NCBI GenBank assembly: GCA_951799425.1
Contig: OX637394.1
Coordinates: forward strand, 12,084,501 to 12,148,500
Direction: 5' to 3'
Length of the DNA stretch: 64,000 nt
DNA from: Ilex aquifolium
Taxonomy: Eukaryota > Streptophyta > Magnoliopsida > Aquifoliales > Aquifoliaceae
The notes beneath the pieces are model-generated. The model searched no databases, had not been told where the DNA came from, and saw only the letters and a list, made by a program, of their open reading frames with translations. Made by a program: the position numbers and the translations under genes. This document shows positions 37,561 to 50,991 of this stretch, one piece after another. Within the stretch, counting starts at the first letter, position 1. Each line of letters begins with the position of its first letter.

Positions 37561-38207
37561 TAGGGGTGGCAATCGTGTCGTGTTGTGTCGGGTTCGTGTC
37601 GTGTCGAATATTAGTCGTGTCGAACATTAGTCAACCCAAACCCAACCCATTTAATAATCGTGTCGTGTCGTGTTGACCTGTTTATTTTCGTGTCGTGTTC
37701 GTGTTCGTAATCGTGTGGACCCACATAAATTTTGAATAAAAAATTTAACTCTAAGATTTTATTTTCACTTAATTGAATCTTTCCTCATACTTTTTCTACA
37801 AACTAAAAATTAACTTAATAATAATAATGAGCATTTATATTTTTTTTTATACAATAATTATGTCAGTGCTCGATAAACAGTTACAAATAATTAATATTTT
37901 ATTTCTATAATACTAATTAAATATGTTAATCGTACATCGCGCAATCAATTAAACATTAGAAGTAATGGATAAAACAAGCCATCAGAACATGAAAACTCAT
38001 ACATGTAACGAAAAGGTCAGGTCAATCTCCTTCGAGTTAAAAATTCCGTGTTGACGGGTCAATTCGGGTTAAGCGGGTTCGTGTCGTGTACGACCCATTA
38101 AAATTTCGTGTTGACGGGTCGTGTCAAAAAACTAGTCAACCCAAACCCATTTATTCGTGTCGTGTTCGTATCGGGTTATCGTGTCGTGTCAAATATTGCC
38201 ACCCCTA
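37561..38207. mobile_element. hAT-type MITE in intron 1
   Basis: 647 bp with ends TAGGGGTGGCAATCG and TATTGCCACCCCTA and a perfect 8-bp duplication ATTCATAT (37553-37560 and 38208-38215). It lies 54 bases after the exon 1 donor and is of the same family as 36454-36922. Confidence 0.92.
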
Positions 38208-38485
38208 ATTCATATATACTGCCCTTTTTAAAAATAATAATAATAATAATAATATTTTTAGTTCCTAACGTAGGTATTTTTTTTGTTGCTTTCTTATAAC
38301 GTATATATATTTGTAGGTGTTTGCTTTTATCATGTACTAGATCATGCACACGTGCCTTGCACGTGGATTATTTGAGCTATGATTTTGTTTTAATTAAGAT
38401 TTTAACTTTTTTTTGGATCAATTAAGATTTTAATTTGAAACAATCAAATAAATACAATAACAACTACATCTATATAATAAAGTAG

Positions 38486-39818
38486 TGATGAGTGCGCGAA
38501 AGTGCATTCTAAATACCTTATTATTGGATTAAAATGCTAAAATGTGAATAGAAATAATTAGATATAATTTATATTATTGAATTTAATATCTATGCACATT
38601 GAAATATATTTGAGCATGATTTTATAATATTTTACATCTTAAATATTGCATTATTGGTTGGTGAGAGATAATTTACAATTGGGCTTTTATATTTGTTTTT
38701 ATTTTGATCGCAGCCCATGGAGTAAAAAGAGCTGAAATTGATGCTGCTATCACATGGGCCCAACACTCATAATTTTTATCGGGCTTTGTCTTTCTCAAAT
38801 TACACAAGATTTGGGCTATAAGGGCTGAAGTAAAAGATTGGAAACAAGAGGGGATGAAAATGGCTTTTCTCAAAACAAAGGGAGAGGCTTTTGAAATTCA
38901 TGCTTTTGCCTTTGGGCTTGGACGGCTAGGAGACAAAAATATAAAGGGTTTTGACTTTTTCTTATAAAAAGGGGGGCTGGCTTTTCTTTTTCCGTTGGCT
39001 TTTGGCGGCTGGAAGAAGCAGAACAGAAAGACGACGAAGCAGAGGGCGAGAATCTGGCCGATGACCACCGGTTTGCTTTATTTCTTTCGGAGATTTTTAT
39101 TGTCCATTATATTTATGGGTAACTAAATTCTCAAGTAATGCGAGGGATGAACTTGCATAGTAGATGGTATTTTATTAGTTTTAATTTATGCATTCGATTT
39201 TTAATTAGTAAAACTCTTTTGTTTTATCATTCTCAATTTATTGTTGAGGTTTTCTTTTCCGAGTAGTCATAGAATTTATTCTATTTATGGATTCAGTCAT
39301 GCTTTTTCTATTGAATGAATTAGTTCTTTGATTATGTTTGGATCAATTATTTATCTATATTGATTTAATTCTTTGCTGCAATATTGTTTCTTGAGTATGT
39401 TGTCGTCGTTGGATTTTCTCAATAGTGATAATAATTTACGTATTTTCAAAGTGGTGAATGATTCTTCAAAGAGTTACATGTGGTTTGATCTTGGGTTATA
39501 AATCTATACCTTCCGGTTGGGAATTTTGGGAATTAAATTCCTAATTGAGTTATTCAATGAATTAAGAATAATTAAAATACCAGATTTGTGCAAGGGATTC
39601 CCGTCGCTTTACTGTTTGTCAAATTTGAGTACTTTTTACGTTAGTCACTTTGTTTCACTTTAATTTGCATTTAAAATTAATCTTTATTCTCCAATAATCA
39701 TTTAATATTTTTCTTTAATTTCTTTATTCCTGTCTATTATTCTTTTAATTTGTCTCTCTGTGGAATCGACACCCCAAAGCTGTGCTACAATTACCGTGTT
39801 ATTCTTTGGGCGTAATCA
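38486..39818 (+). repeat. 5' LTR of the Athila-like element
   Basis: TGATGAGTGCG at the start and GGGCGTAATCA at the end; equal in length to 47065-48397. Confidence 0.95.
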
Positions 39819-39823
39819 AATTT

Positions 39824-39840
39824 TGGCGCCGTTGCCGGGG
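39824..39840 (+). other. Primer binding site of the Athila-like element
   Basis: TGGCGCCGTTGCCGGGG, five bases after the 5' LTR, a form common in Athila elements (reported there as a tRNA-Asp site). Confidence 0.75.
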
Positions 39841-39988
39841 AGACGGTAGAAGAATTGTTAGATAGTTTTTCTTTTCAACAGTCTGCAAAAGCGGTAACTT
39901 CGTTCCTTCTTTTAGCTTGCTGCATTGTTATTATTATTATTATTTATCTTCTTTCTTTTTATAGTATTTTTATTCTTTTAGTGTTTCA

Positions 39989-42900
39989 TTGCCTTGCATG
40001 CACAGATATAGAGACACCTTGGGTAGATTTGCTAGTAGGCCTGTGGTAGAGTTAGACTCAGATTTTTTAAATCCTTTATTTGACAATCCATTGAGTCCCG
40101 AAGAAATGGGTGAACACGAAGATCAACCCATTAAAACTCTTCATGATTACCTCCACCCTACACGCACATCCACACCATCATGCATCATGTTTCCAGCTAA
40201 TACTCGCCAACTAGATTTTAAAACAGGGATGATACAGTTACTCCCTACTTTTCATGGCTTGGAAAATGAAAATCCATATGTGCACATTAGAGAGTTTGAG
40301 GAGGTAGTTGCAACTTTTCATAATCAAATTGCACTTGATGATGTCGTGAGACTTAAGTTCTTTCCTTTCTCTTTGAAGGATAGAGCTAAGAGTTGGTTAT
40401 ACTCGCTGAGACCACGATCTATTGGGACATGGAGTGAGATGACTCAGGTCTTCTTTAATAAATATTTCCCCCAACACAAGACCAATGCTTTAAAAAGACA
40501 AATCTCCACCTTTGCACAAAAGAATAGTGAGACTTTGTATCAGTCTTGGGAGAGATTTAAGGAGTTGTTGAGTATGTGTCCTCACCATGGGTATGAGAAT
40601 TGGCGTTTAGTGAGCTATTTTTATGAGGGACTTACACCTAGAGAACGCCAATTTGTGGAGATGATGTGTAATGGTGAGTTCTTACAAAAAGATCCTGATG
40701 AGGCCATAGAATACCTCAATGAGCTTGCTGAAAAAGCTCACACTTGGACTGGACCTAGTGCTACTGAAAGCACAAATAGGTCACGACCTGCAGGGAACCC
40801 AAATGGTGGTGGAATTTACCATCTCAGGGAAGATGATAGCCTAAAGGCTAAGGTTGAGATGCTCACTAGGGAGTTAGATGTGTTAAAGACTAAGGACTTA
40901 AAGCCAACACACGTGGCTAATCATGCAGAGTCTTTTGGACCATGTTTTGTGTGTGGCGGGGTAGATCACCTCGCCCAAGAATGTCTCACACTTGCTGAGA
41001 TGAGAGGGATGTATGAGGAACAATGTAATGCCTTAGGTATGTACAAGAAGCCTTTTACACCTTACTCTGATACCTATAATCCGGGGTGGCGCAATCACCC
41101 CAATTTTAGCTGGAAGTCTGAAAATCAGCCACCTGCACAACCCCCTAGATCATACCCTGCACCTTATCATACACCTACATCTTCTAGGAGTCCTTTAGAA
41201 GACACTTTGCATGCTTTTATTGAGACACAGGGTAAGACTAACCAAAAGTTTGAATCTTTGATTGTGCAGGTTGTTGAAGAAAACAAAGAGATAAAAAGTC
41301 AAATGTCTAAATTGATGAGCTCTTTGAGTGTGAATGAGCGAGGTAAGTTCCCTTCTCAAGCTCAGTCTGCACCCCATGGTCAACACATGGCACAAGAGAA
41401 TTTGAAGGATGTGAATGCCATTGTGACACGAAGTGGTGAGTCATTACACACTCCAACAACGGACAAATCAGATGATCAAGATAATAGTGATGCCGATCTG
41501 CCTAAGGAACCTGAGGTGACAAAGAGTCTTGTTAAGGTACCATTTCCTCAAGCTTTAAAATCAAGCAAGCGAACTCTGGATGCTAACAATGAAATCCTAG
41601 AGAATCTAAGGCAGGTAAAAATCAATCTTCCTCTTTTGCATGTGATTAAACAAGTACCTACTTATGCAAAGGTTCTCAAGGATTTGTGTACAGTCAAGAG
41701 GAAGCACCATGTGAAGAAGACAGCGTTCCTGACAGAGCAAGTTAGTGCTCTAATTGAGCAGCGGATTCCTCCCAAGTACAAGGATCCTGGTTGTCCAACC
41801 ATTGCATGCAACATTGGAAATAATGAGTTTGGGCAGGCTTTGCTAGATTTAGGAGCTAGTGTGAATCTAATGCCATATTCTATTTATTTGCAGTTGGGGT
41901 TGGGAGAAATCAAACCAACCACTGTGGTATTGCAATTGGCTGACCGTTCAGTCAAAGTACCTCGGGGTGTGGTAGAGGATGTTCTAATTCAAATTGATAA
42001 ATTTTATTATCCTGTTGATTTCCTAATCCTTGACACTAGTTCTGTTGTTGATACTACTTCTAAAATTCCTTTGATTTTAGGTAGGCCTTTCCTTGCCACA
42101 GCTAATGCTCTTATTAATTGCAGGAACGGGCTCATGAAGCTGTCTTTTGGGAACATGACTCTCGAGGTGAATATTTTTCATATTGCAAAACAGCCAGAAG
42201 ATGATGACGAGAGCCATCAAGCATACATGATTGACTCACTCATGGATAAGGGAGTTTCTATAGCTCATGATTTTGATCCCCTTGAGTATTTTCTTATTCA
42301 TTCTGAATGTAATTCTATCAGTGATCCATCTGATGTAGCTGATATTTGTGCTATTTTTGATAGAACTCAGGACTATAGCACTCGGACATGGCAACCGAAA
42401 TTTGAGGAGTTACCTGAGAAAGGTGAAAAACAAATTTCTTCAAGTGTGGAAGCACCCAAAGTTGAATTGAAGCCTCTGCCTAAGGGTTTAAAGCATGTTT
42501 TCCTTGGTCCAGGTGATACTTTTCCTGTTATTATCTCATCTGAATTGTCTGAGTCTCAAGGTGAGAAATTAATTCAGACCCTAAGTGAGCATAAGTCAGC
42601 CTTAGGTTGGAACATTGCTGATATAAAAGGAGTTAGTCCCTTGGTCTGTTCTCATAAAATTAATTTGGAGGAAGGAACTAGCCCTCGCAGAGACCCCCAG
42701 CGTAGGCTTAATCCCACTATGAAAGAAGTGGTAAAAAATGAAGTGTTGAAACTATTAGATGCAGGAATCATATATCCTATTGCTGATAGTAAATGGGTAA
42801 GTCCTACACAGGTTGTTCCTAAAAAGTCAGGTGTTACTGTGGTAAAAAATGACCTGGGAGAGTTAGTTCCTACAAAACTTGTGACTGGGTGGCGGATGTG

Positions 42901-45361
42901 CATTGATTACAGAAAATTGAATGCTGCCACCCGGAAAGACCATTTTCCTCTCCCTTTTATTGATCAAATTCTTGAGCGTGTGGCTGGTCATCCTTTTTAT
43001 TGTTTCTTGGATGGTTATTCTGGTTATTATCAAATTGAAATTGCATTAGAAGACCAGGAAAAAACCACTTTCACTTGTCCTTTTGGTACTTATGCTTTTC
43101 GTAGAATGCCATTTGGATTGTGTAATGCACCTGCTACTTTTCAACGTTGCATGATGAGTATTTTTAGTGACATGGTTGAAAATTGCATGGAAGTTTTTAT
43201 GGATGACTTAACTGTTTTTGGATCTTCTTTTGATGCATGCTTATTGAATTTGGAGAGAGTGTTGACTCGTTGTGAGGAAAAGAAATTGGTTTTGAATTGG
43301 GAGAAATGCCACTTTATGGTACCTTCAGGTATTGTCTTAGGGCATATTATATCTTCTAAGGGGATAGAGGTTGATCAATCTAAGATTGAATTAATCTCTA
43401 AGTTACCTACACCTAGGACAGTAAAGGATGTGAGATCATTTCTTGGTCATGCGGGCTTTTATAGGAGGTTCATACAAAATTTTTCCACCATATCTAGACC
43501 ATTATGTGACCTCCTAGCTAAAGATGCCCCATTTGAGTGGACACAAGCTTGTCAAGAGGCATTTAAAATGCTAATTGGCAAGCTTACCTCAGCACCCATA
43601 ATGCAACCACCTGACTGGACTTTACCTTTTGAGATCATGTGTGATGCTAGTGATTTTGCTGTAGGTGCTGTTCTTGGACAGCGAAGAAAGGGGAAGTCTT
43701 TTGTCATTTATTATGCTAGTAGAACTCTAAATAGTGCTCAAATGAATTACTCCACCACGGAAAAAGAGTTGCTAGCTGTAGTGTTTGCTTTGGATAAGTT
43801 TCGTGCTTATTTGATTGGTTCTCCTATTATTATTTTCACAGATCATGCAGCCCTTAAGTACCTTCTTACAAAGAAGGATGCTAAGGCACGATTAATACGG
43901 TGGATTTTACTTTTGCAGGAATTTGATATTACTATCAAAGACAAGAAAGGAGTGGAGAACGTAGTGGCTGACCATCTCTCGAGGCTCACATTTGAGGATA
44001 CCTCTGACCACCTACCAATCAGGGATGATTTCCCCGATGAGCATTTACTTTCTATTACTTCTCTACCATGGTTTGCTCATATTGTGAATTATTTGGTTGC
44101 AGGTGAGTTACCGGTGGATTGGAGCGCTCAGGACAAGAGGAAGTTCATGACTGAGGTACGTAATTTCTATTGGGATGACCCTTTTCTTTTCAAATACTGT
44201 CCTGACCAAATTTTAAGGCGTTGCATTCCTGATGAGGAGATTGCCAGCGTCTTGGAATTTTGTCATTCCCAAGCTTGTGGAGGCCACTTTTCTATGAAGA
44301 AAACCGCTGCAAAAATTCTGCAGTGTGGATTTTATTGGCCCACCTTGTTTAAGGATGCGAATATCTATTGTCGCTCATGTGAAAAGTGTCAAAAGTTAGG
44401 AGCCATGTCCCGTCGTCATATGATGCCCTTAAACCCAATTTTAGTGATTGAAATTTTTGATTGTTGGGGCATTGATTTTATGGGACCATTTCCTCCTTCT
44501 TTTGGATATCAATATATTATTGTGGCAGTAGATTATGTGTCAAAATGGGTAGAGGCAGCAGCTTGCAGGAGCAATGATAATAAGACGGTAATTAAATTTC
44601 TCAAAGAAAATGTGTTATCTCGATTTGGTATACCACGTGCTATCATTAGTGACCGGGGTACGCATTTTTGCAATCGTTCTTTTGAAGCTTTAATGAAAAA
44701 ATATGGGGTGGTACATAAGATCTCTACTGCCTACCACCCTCAGACAAGTGGACAGGTAGAACTTGCAAACAGGGAAATTAAGCAAATTTTAGAAAAAACG
44801 GTCAACCCGGATCGCAAGGATTGGTCTTTGAGACTAGTTGATGCGCTTTGGGCCTACCGTACAGCTTTCAAAACTCATTTAGGCATGTCACCTTATAGAC
44901 TTGTTTTTGGAAAGCCTTGTCACTTACCTGTGGAGCTCGAGCATCGAGCCTATTGGGCCATCAAGAATTTCAATTTTGACATGGGAGAAGCAGGTAAGCT
45001 TAGGAAGTTTCAGTTGACCGAGTTAGAGGAGTTGAGAAATGATGCTTATGAGAACTCTAAAATTTATAAGGCTAAAATGAAAGCATTTCATGATAAAAAT
45101 ATTTTGAGAAAAACGTTTAAACCGAATGATCGAGTGTTTTTATATGATTCTAGACTCCATAAGCACCCAGGAAAACTTAGGTCTAGGTGGACCGGACCTT
45201 TTGTAGTGAAGAATGTTTTTGCACATGGGGCGGTGGAAATAGAGGATCTTAAGGATGGTCGGATCTTTAAAGTAAATGGTCAGCGCCTTAAAGTGTTAAT
45301 TGATAGACAAGTTCCAATCGTGGAAGACATTCCACTTGAGGATCCGGTCTATCAACCTTGA
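39989..45361 (+). CDS. Gag-pol polyprotein of the Athila-like element
   Basis: One uninterrupted frame of 1790 codons. Gag core about 40200-40760; zinc knuckle [14 protein letters not shown] near 40945; aspartic protease near 41840 (LLDLGASVN); reverse transcriptase from about 42890 ([11 protein letters not shown]), with the FMDDL box near 43195. RNase H follows about 43620-44000 (CDASD, TDHAAL). Integrase has its zinc domain near 44260-44400 and its catalytic core near 44460-44790, with a C-terminal part rich in basic residues to 45361. The first ATG falls 170 bases after the 5' LTR; a later start would not affect the domains. It looks whole as a reading frame; activity is not shown. Confidence 0.93.
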   Translation: MPCMHRYRDTLGRFASRPVVELDSDFLNPLFDNPLSPEEMGEHEDQPIKTLHDYLHPTRTSTPSCIMFPANTRQLDFKTGMIQLLPTFHGLENENPYVHIREFEEVVATFHNQIALDDVVRLKFFPFSLKDRAKSWLYSLRPRSIGTWSEMTQVFFNKYFPQHKTNALKRQISTFAQKNSETLYQSWERFKELLSMCPHHGYENWRLVSYFYEGLTPRERQFVEMMCNGEFLQKDPDEAIEYLNELAEKAHTWTGPSATESTNRSRPAGNPNGGGIYHLREDDSLKAKVEMLTRELDVLKTKDLKPTHVANHAESFGPCFVCGGVDHLAQECLTLAEMRGMYEEQCNALGMYKKPFTPYSDTYNPGWRNHPNFSWKSENQPPAQPPRSYPAPYHTPTSSRSPLEDTLHAFIETQGKTNQKFESLIVQVVEENKEIKSQMSKLMSSLSVNERGKFPSQAQSAPHGQHMAQENLKDVNAIVTRSGESLHTPTTDKSDDQDNSDADLPKEPEVTKSLVKVPFPQALKSSKRTLDANNEILENLRQVKINLPLLHVIKQVPTYAKVLKDLCTVKRKHHVKKTAFLTEQVSALIEQRIPPKYKDPGCPTIACNIGNNEFGQALLDLGASVNLMPYSIYLQLGLGEIKPTTVVLQLADRSVKVPRGVVEDVLIQIDKFYYPVDFLILDTSSVVDTTSKIPLILGRPFLATANALINCRNGLMKLSFGNMTLEVNIFHIAKQPEDDDESHQAYMIDSLMDKGVSIAHDFDPLEYFLIHSECNSISDPSDVADICAIFDRTQDYSTRTWQPKFEELPEKGEKQISSSVEAPKVELKPLPKGLKHVFLGPGDTFPVIISSELSESQGEKLIQTLSEHKSALGWNIADIKGVSPLVCSHKINLEEGTSPRRDPQRRLNPTMKEVVKNEVLKLLDAGIIYPIADSKWVSPTQVVPKKSGVTVVKNDLGELVPTKLVTGWRMCIDYRKLNAATRKDHFPLPFIDQILERVAGHPFYCFLDGYSGYYQIEIALEDQEKTTFTCPFGTYAFRRMPFGLCNAPATFQRCMMSIFSDMVENCMEVFMDDLTVFGSSFDACLLNLERVLTRCEEKKLVLNWEKCHFMVPSGIVLGHIISSKGIEVDQSKIELISKLPTPRTVKDVRSFLGHAGFYRRFIQNFSTISRPLCDLLAKDAPFEWTQACQEAFKMLIGKLTSAPIMQPPDWTLPFEIMCDASDFAVGAVLGQRRKGKSFVIYYASRTLNSAQMNYSTTEKELLAVVFALDKFRAYLIGSPIIIFTDHAALKYLLTKKDAKARLIRWILLLQEFDITIKDKKGVENVVADHLSRLTFEDTSDHLPIRDDFPDEHLLSITSLPWFAHIVNYLVAGELPVDWSAQDKRKFMTEVRNFYWDDPFLFKYCPDQILRRCIPDEEIASVLEFCHSQACGGHFSMKKTAAKILQCGFYWPTLFKDANIYCRSCEKCQKLGAMSRRHMMPLNPILVIEIFDCWGIDFMGPFPPSFGYQYIIVAVDYVSKWVEAAACRSNDNKTVIKFLKENVLSRFGIPRAIISDRGTHFCNRSFEALMKKYGVVHKISTAYHPQTSGQVELANREIKQILEKTVNPDRKDWSLRLVDALWAYRTAFKTHLGMSPYRLVFGKPCHLPVELEHRAYWAIKNFNFDMGEAGKLRKFQLTELEELRNDAYENSKIYKAKMKAFHDKNILRKTFKPNDRVFLYDSRLHKHPGKLRSRWTGPFVVKNVFAHGAVEIEDLKDGRIFKVNGQRLKVLIDRQVPIVEDIPLEDPVYQP

Positions 45362-47064
45362 CCACACCATGCATGTATGTTTTTATTTATTTGTTTTGTT
45401 TTATTTTATTTTATTTTATTTATTTTATTTTATTTTATTTTATTTTCCTTTTAGTTGCTGTTGTTTTCTTTGTTTTTATTTGCAGGTTAGTTTCATTTTG
45501 TCATTTCAGGTTACCATCTTTGGTGCTTAGCGAACTACCCATGTCACTCATCAGGTGTATTCTACCCTTTTTAGTTATTCTCCATTCAAATTTGATTCTT
45601 AAACATTGAGGACAATGTTTCATTTAAGTTGGGGGGTGGTGGTGCAAATTCTATATTTAAAATGTTTGTTGGAACTCTGTGGCGTATTTGCATGTGTCAA
45701 ATGTTTTTAATTTTACATCACACGTGCATCCTTTTCACATGTGTACTTATTCTCATTCATAGCCATCTTCGTGAATTCTTCAAACCCACCATAATCATTT
45801 TTTTTTGCTGAAGCATTCACAGAACTCCTAATGCACTCATCCAAGCTTTGTGGTAAGATGGTGGTTTGACACATGTAGCTAGAGAACTCTTTTGCTTAAG
45901 TATTCATGTGAGTTTTGGAGAGGATTGAGAGCCTACAATGCAGCAAATTGTGATAAGCGTTCATTGATCTGTTGAATTGGGTACTTCTTTTGAGAATATC
46001 ATTACATGGTTTGTGGTAAGATGGTGGATATACATGGGATATGACGAAGGTCAACTTAGGATCAACGTTTGAGCCTTTCAAGCTAACCCTTTCCACCATG
46101 GACCCCTAGTAGCCAAGTTTGAGCCAATAAACACATGTAGCCTTTTCTTTTCATATGCTTACATTATCCATACCTCTCCACATTGGAGTATAACCTATAC
46201 ACTGATTTTTCCTACCCTTGTTACTTCCAAGTGTGTACTAGATGTGGAATTTTCTTTGAAAAAAAAAAAGAGAAAGAGAAAGAAAAGGAAAGAACACGAG
46301 TTACAAGGTGTTCAAGTGAGTAAGCTTCAAAGAAAAAATACCGAGGCTGGTTAGAAATAGAAAAAAATACCATGGTGACATTATTGTGTACCAAATTTGA
46401 TCTAATTAAAAAAAAAAAAGAAAAAAAAAGAAGAAGGAAAAGAGGCATTATTCTATGACTTGAAAGGTTGAAGAGTACATCAAGTGAGAAATGTGGTTTA
46501 TTGAGAGATTTAATGAGATTCCATTTGTATGTACTTGGAAGTTTTTGAATCCTTTTCATTTTTTTTATATAGCCTCAAACCTAAGCCACGTTACAACCTT
46601 TTGTGTTGACCGTTCTGATCCTAAGTAAGATTTTGGAAAGAGTGGTGGAAGTCTCATTTGTTAGTATTCCTATCATAAGATCAATGTTTGCTTGTTGCTT
46701 GTACAAAATTGCCTAATTCCCTATGAGAGTGTGTGCACACCCATTATCAACTCCATAGAGAGAATCTCCCCACGAAACACTTTTATACCCGTGAGTTATG
46801 GAGTTGAACCTTTCGCTTGAGATGTTCTTGACGTTGCATGTGTCAGGGCTTCTGGTAAGATGGATATAGTTTGGAACACACACACACTCTGTGGATTGCT
46901 TCAGGTGGATTGCTTGTGATGGGGTTGTTGAATTCCTAAGATTGTTTTGATATGTGAATCTGGAAAGTGTGACTTGATTGCCTTTGTGTGTGATTTTCTT
47001 TGGTTTCTTTCATTGTTTTGGCATGAAAATTGCTAGGGACTAGCAATGAGTAAGTTGGGGGGTG
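45362..47064 (+). other. Non-coding 3' region of the Athila-like element
   Basis: No env-like frame. It contains a (TTTTA)n run (45395-45450), a repeated phrase TGGTAAGATGG (near 45850, 46014 and 46854), and two similar G-rich tracts AAGTTGGGGGGTG at about 45627 and at 47052, the second being the real polypurine tract. Confidence 0.7.
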
Positions 47065-48397
47065 TGATGAGTGCGCGAAAGTGCATTCTAAATACCCTAT
47101 TATTGGATTAAAATGCTAAAATGTGAATAGAAATAATTAGATATAATTTATATTATTGAATTTAATATCTATGCACATTGAAATATATTTGAGCATGATT
47201 TTATAATATTTTACATCTTAAATATTGCATTATTGGTTGGTGAGAGATAATTTACAATTGGGCTTTTATATTTGTTTTTATTTTGATCGCAGCCCATGGA
47301 GTAAAAAGAGCTGAAATTGATGCTGCTATCACATGGGCCCAACACTCATAATTTTTATCGGGCTTTGTCTTTCTCAAATTACACAAGATTTGGGCTATAA
47401 GGGCTGAAGTAAAAGATTGGAAATAAGAGGGGATGAAAATGACTTTTCTCAAAACAAAGGGAGAGGCTTTTGAAATTCATGCTTTTGCCTTTGGGCTTGG
47501 ACGGCTAGGAGACAAAAATATAAAGGGTTTTGACTTTTTCTTATAAAAAGGGGGGCTGGCTTTTCTTTTTCCGTTGGCTTTTGGCGGCTGGAAGAAGCAG
47601 AACAGAAAGACGACGAAGCAGAGGGCGAGAATCTGGGCGATGACCACCGGTTTGCTTTATTTCTTTCGGAGATTTTTATTGTCCATTATATTTATGGGTA
47701 ACTAAATTCTCAAGTAATGCGAGGGATGAACTTGCACAGTAGATGGTATTTTATTAGTTTTAATTTATGCATTCGATTTTTAATTAGTAAAACTCTTTTG
47801 TTTTATCATTCTCAATTTATTGTTGAGGTTTTCTTTTCCGAGTAGTCATAGAATTTATTCTATTTATGGATTCAGTCATGCTTTTTCTATTGAATGAATT
47901 AGTTCTTTGATTATGTTTGGATCAATTATTTATCTATATTGATTTAATTCTTTGCTGCAATATTGTTTCTTGAGTATGTTGTCGTCGTTGGATTTTCTCA
48001 ATAGTGATAATAATTTACGTATTTTCAAAGTGGTGAATGATTCTTCAAAGAGTTACATGTGGTTTGATCTTGGGTTATAAATCTATACCTTCCGGTTGGG
48101 AATTTTGGGAATTAAATTCCTAATTGAGTTATTCAATGAATTAAGAATAATTAAAATACCAGATTTGTGCAAGGGATTCCCGTCGCTTTACTGTTTGTCA
48201 AATTTGAGTACTTTTTACGTTAGTCACTTTGTTTCACTTTAATTTGCATTTAAAATTAATCTTTATTCTCCAATAATCATTTAATATTTTTCTTTAATTT
48301 CTTTATTCCTGTCTATTATTCTTTTAATTTGTCTCTCTGTGGAATCGACACCCCAAAGCTGTGCTACAATTACCGTGTTATTCTTTGGGCGTAATCA
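47065..48397 (+). repeat. 3' LTR of the Athila-like element
   Basis: Pairs with 38486-39818 with about five base differences by eye; the AGTAG duplication follows. Confidence 0.95.
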
Positions 48398-50058
48398 AGT
48401 AGCTTACAATTCAAATCTTAAAAGATAAACAAAATGACTTTTGCTTTTCGCGATTCAGATCACTTTAAATTTTACTTTAAAGTTAATCTAACGGCTAATA
48501 TTAACACCCTAAATGTAATAGGAAAAATAGGCCCATAAAGGTGTGTTTGGAGTGATTTTCTAAAATTATTTCTAAAAATTATTTCTCATAAATACTTTAA
48601 AAAAAAAAATTAGTGATTGAAACTATCCCACCAATACCTCTACGACCACCACCGTCGTCACCGCCGCCACCACCACCACCACCGCCATTGCAGTGGTCGT
48701 CGCCACCATCGCCACGACCACCGCCCCCTCCCCCCCCCCCCCCCACCGCCCCCATCGCCACCACCGTCGCCGCCACCACCACCATCACTGCCACCCTCAC
48801 CGCCACCACGGTCATTGCCACCTATCACAACTATCACCGTCTCCTACCACCACCACTACCGCCCATCACCTCTCACCCCCACTACAAATCGATGCTTAAA
48901 TTATTTTATTTCCTCTTTATGTTTGTGATTTGATTTTGGATATGAATAAAAATTTGTTTATTATTTATCATTTTTTATTACACTGTGCCTTCAGGCACAG
49001 ACAATAACTAGTACATTTAAATCAAACAATCTAAATATACCTATTTTAAAATTTTTGTAATTTATAATAGACGTACACTACATTTTTTTAGAATGAATAT
49101 TAATTTTTATTTTTTTTACTAACTCTTAATGTTTTGATGAATTACTTTCTTGTAAACTTCAACCCTTACGGTTTAGAACTTTTCACATGAAGCTAATAAT
49201 TTTGATTAATTTTATTTGTAATATCATAGTAGTGGTATAAATATATTTTGTGGTATTCAGGTATATATAACTAAAAAGTATCACGGTCACTTATTAAATT
49301 ATGAATAATACTAAAGAGAAACTGTTTTAAGTTATGGTGGTCATCTTGAATATTCGTGGCATTGCTAACAGATAAAAATAAAATGGATTGTAATATTGGC
49401 AATACACATAACTAAAAAGGATGTATTGAAACTAAAACATAAAAGAGAAGAAAATGAAAAGTCGGGATTTGATAATATTATCTAAGTTATATTAAAATAA
49501 AATCTTATATTAAATAAGATCTTAGTGCCTTTATACAATTTCATTTAAAAATTCAGAAACTTGTCATCAACTAAAGAAAATAGATACATAAATAAAAATA
49601 AATTTAATTATTTTAATAGTTAACTTTTATATTTTAAAAGAAAGAATATGAAAGGTTTGGATGTGTGTCATATTAATGAAGTTGTATTAATATAAATTCC
49701 GTATTAATAATGTTAGTATTTTATTTATTATGAGTAAATTTGTCCAACTAAAAGTTTAGCATTAATATGAGTTCTACAATAAATAGGCTAGTATTGTCTT
49801 TATATTTTGTTTTAGGGATAAAGTAGTCAATTAAAAGTTTTTCTTGATAGTGTACTTTTATTAGTAGTATAGATATGCATTTTAAATATCTCAAACATGC
49901 TTATATTAGTATTAGAAATTCAAGATCAACCAACAAATTTATGTTGGAGAAAGCTAATTTTTTTTTTTTAAACAGAAGCACTTCTTTTCCAAGAAATTAA
50001 AAATATGATTTGTTATGAATTCAGTGCAAACTATCCATAGCGATGTATATATATATTT

Positions 50059-50982
50059 GGGAGAATTACACTCAGATCCCTAAAGTTTGTCACTTAATAA
50101 CTCATACCTCTTGAAGTTTGTACGCGCGTAACACTTAGACCCTTGTCGTCAATGTCTGTTAGTAAATACATCCAGACCCCTAAAGTTTATAGGCGTGTAA
50201 TATTTAGATATCTCAAATTTAAATGTAATACTTAAACTAAAAATACTCCAATCAAAGATAGAATATCAAATATTTTAAATTTTACAACCAAAAATCATGT
50301 TCTATTATGATATTTATTGAAATAAAATCAAAAATAAAAATGTAATTTTTTCTTAAAAAATCATAATTATTATACAATTATACTATCTATTGGAATTTAA
50401 TTTGGCCGTTTAAATGATCAAATTAAACTACCAAATTATCCCAGTTAAAATTAGAAGATATTGTGTCCATTATAGTTTGATCAATTGTTTGATTTTTTAG
50501 TTTTATTCTAATAGATAGTATAATTGTATACTAATTATGTTTTTTTAAGAAAAAAATAGATTTTTATTTTATTTCAATAAATGACATAATAGAATATGAA
50601 TTTTAGTTGTAAAATTCATGTTCTATTACGAATGACTTAGACCCCTTATTTGATTTTTTAGTTTTATTCTAATAGATAATATAATTGTATATTAATTACA
50701 AATTTTTCTTGTAAAATTTATAATATTTGATATTCTATATTTGATTGGAGTATTTTTTGTCGAAGTATAACATTTTAAACTTGAGGAGTCTAAGTATTAT
50801 ATACCTACAAACTTTAGGGAGTCTGAGTGTAATTTATTAATAGATATACTAACGGACATTGACTGCATGAGTCTAAGTGTTACGCGCGTACAAACTTTAG
50901 GAGTTATGTGTGTAATATTTTAAATATTAGAAAGTCTAAGTGATTAAGTCAAAACCTCATAAGGTCTGAGTATAATTCTTCC
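50059..50982. mobile_element. Mutator-like foldback element in intron 1
   Basis: 924 bp whose left half is largely inverted in its right half. Ends are GGGAGAATTACACTCAGA and, inward from the right, GGAAGAATTATACTCAGA. A 9-bp duplication with one mismatch flanks it: TATATATTT (50050-50058) and TATATATCT (50983-50991). There is no coding content. Confidence 0.78.
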
Positions 50983-50991
50983 TATATATCT

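Larger units (their letters stand above)
38486..48397 (+). mobile_element. Ty3/gypsy retrotransposon, Athila-like, looks whole and young
   Basis: 9912 bp with 1333-bp LTRs (38486-39818 and 47065-48397) and a perfect duplication AGTAG (38481-38485 and 48398-48402). A primer site, one long gag-pol frame and a polypurine tract (47052-47064) are in place. I count about 5 LTR differences (0.4%), which at usual plant rates means a few hundred thousand years or less. The Athila assignment rests on the primer site, the long single gag-pol and the gag and integrase texture. No env-like frame is seen in the 1.7 kb after pol. It lies inside a Helitron within intron 1 of the cis-prenyltransferase pseudogene, in the same direction as the gene. 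Confidence 0.92.
38469..49011 (+). mobile_element. Non-autonomous Helitron, inner member, split by the Athila element
   Basis: It starts TCTATATAATAAAGTAG at 38469 and ends with the hairpin GTGCCTTCAGGCAC, then AGACAATAACTAG at 49011, between A and T. Without the nested LTR element it is about 626 bp. Its body matches the second copy at 61108-61719, including a (CCACCG)n-rich core (48640-48860). Open frames across that core are low-complexity chance frames. Confidence 0.88.
38337..49873 (-). mobile_element. Non-autonomous Helitron, outer member of a nest
   Basis: On the minus strand it starts TCTATACTACTAATAAAAG (at 49873) and ends with a hairpin CCACGTGCAAGGCACGTG then TGCATGATCTAG (at 38337). 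It sits between A (38336) and T (49874), as Helitrons do. Without its insert (38469-49011) it is about 994 bp, with no helicase gene. Confidence 0.82.

Noticed and set aside
45358-45609. Hydrophobic open frame as a possible env-like membrane protein after pol
   Set aside because: It is a (TTTTA)n run read as Leu/Phe/Tyr, with no signal peptide or conserved part.
48613-48933. Proline- and histidine-rich open frames of about 100 codons
   Set aside because: They run through the (CCACCG)n core of a Helitron, appear in three frames at once, and recur in the second Helitron copy (61333-61641).
50059-50982. Hairpin as a possible microRNA precursor
   Set aside because: Length, 9-bp duplication and long inverted ends fit a Mutator-like foldback element; nothing points to a discrete mature miRNA.
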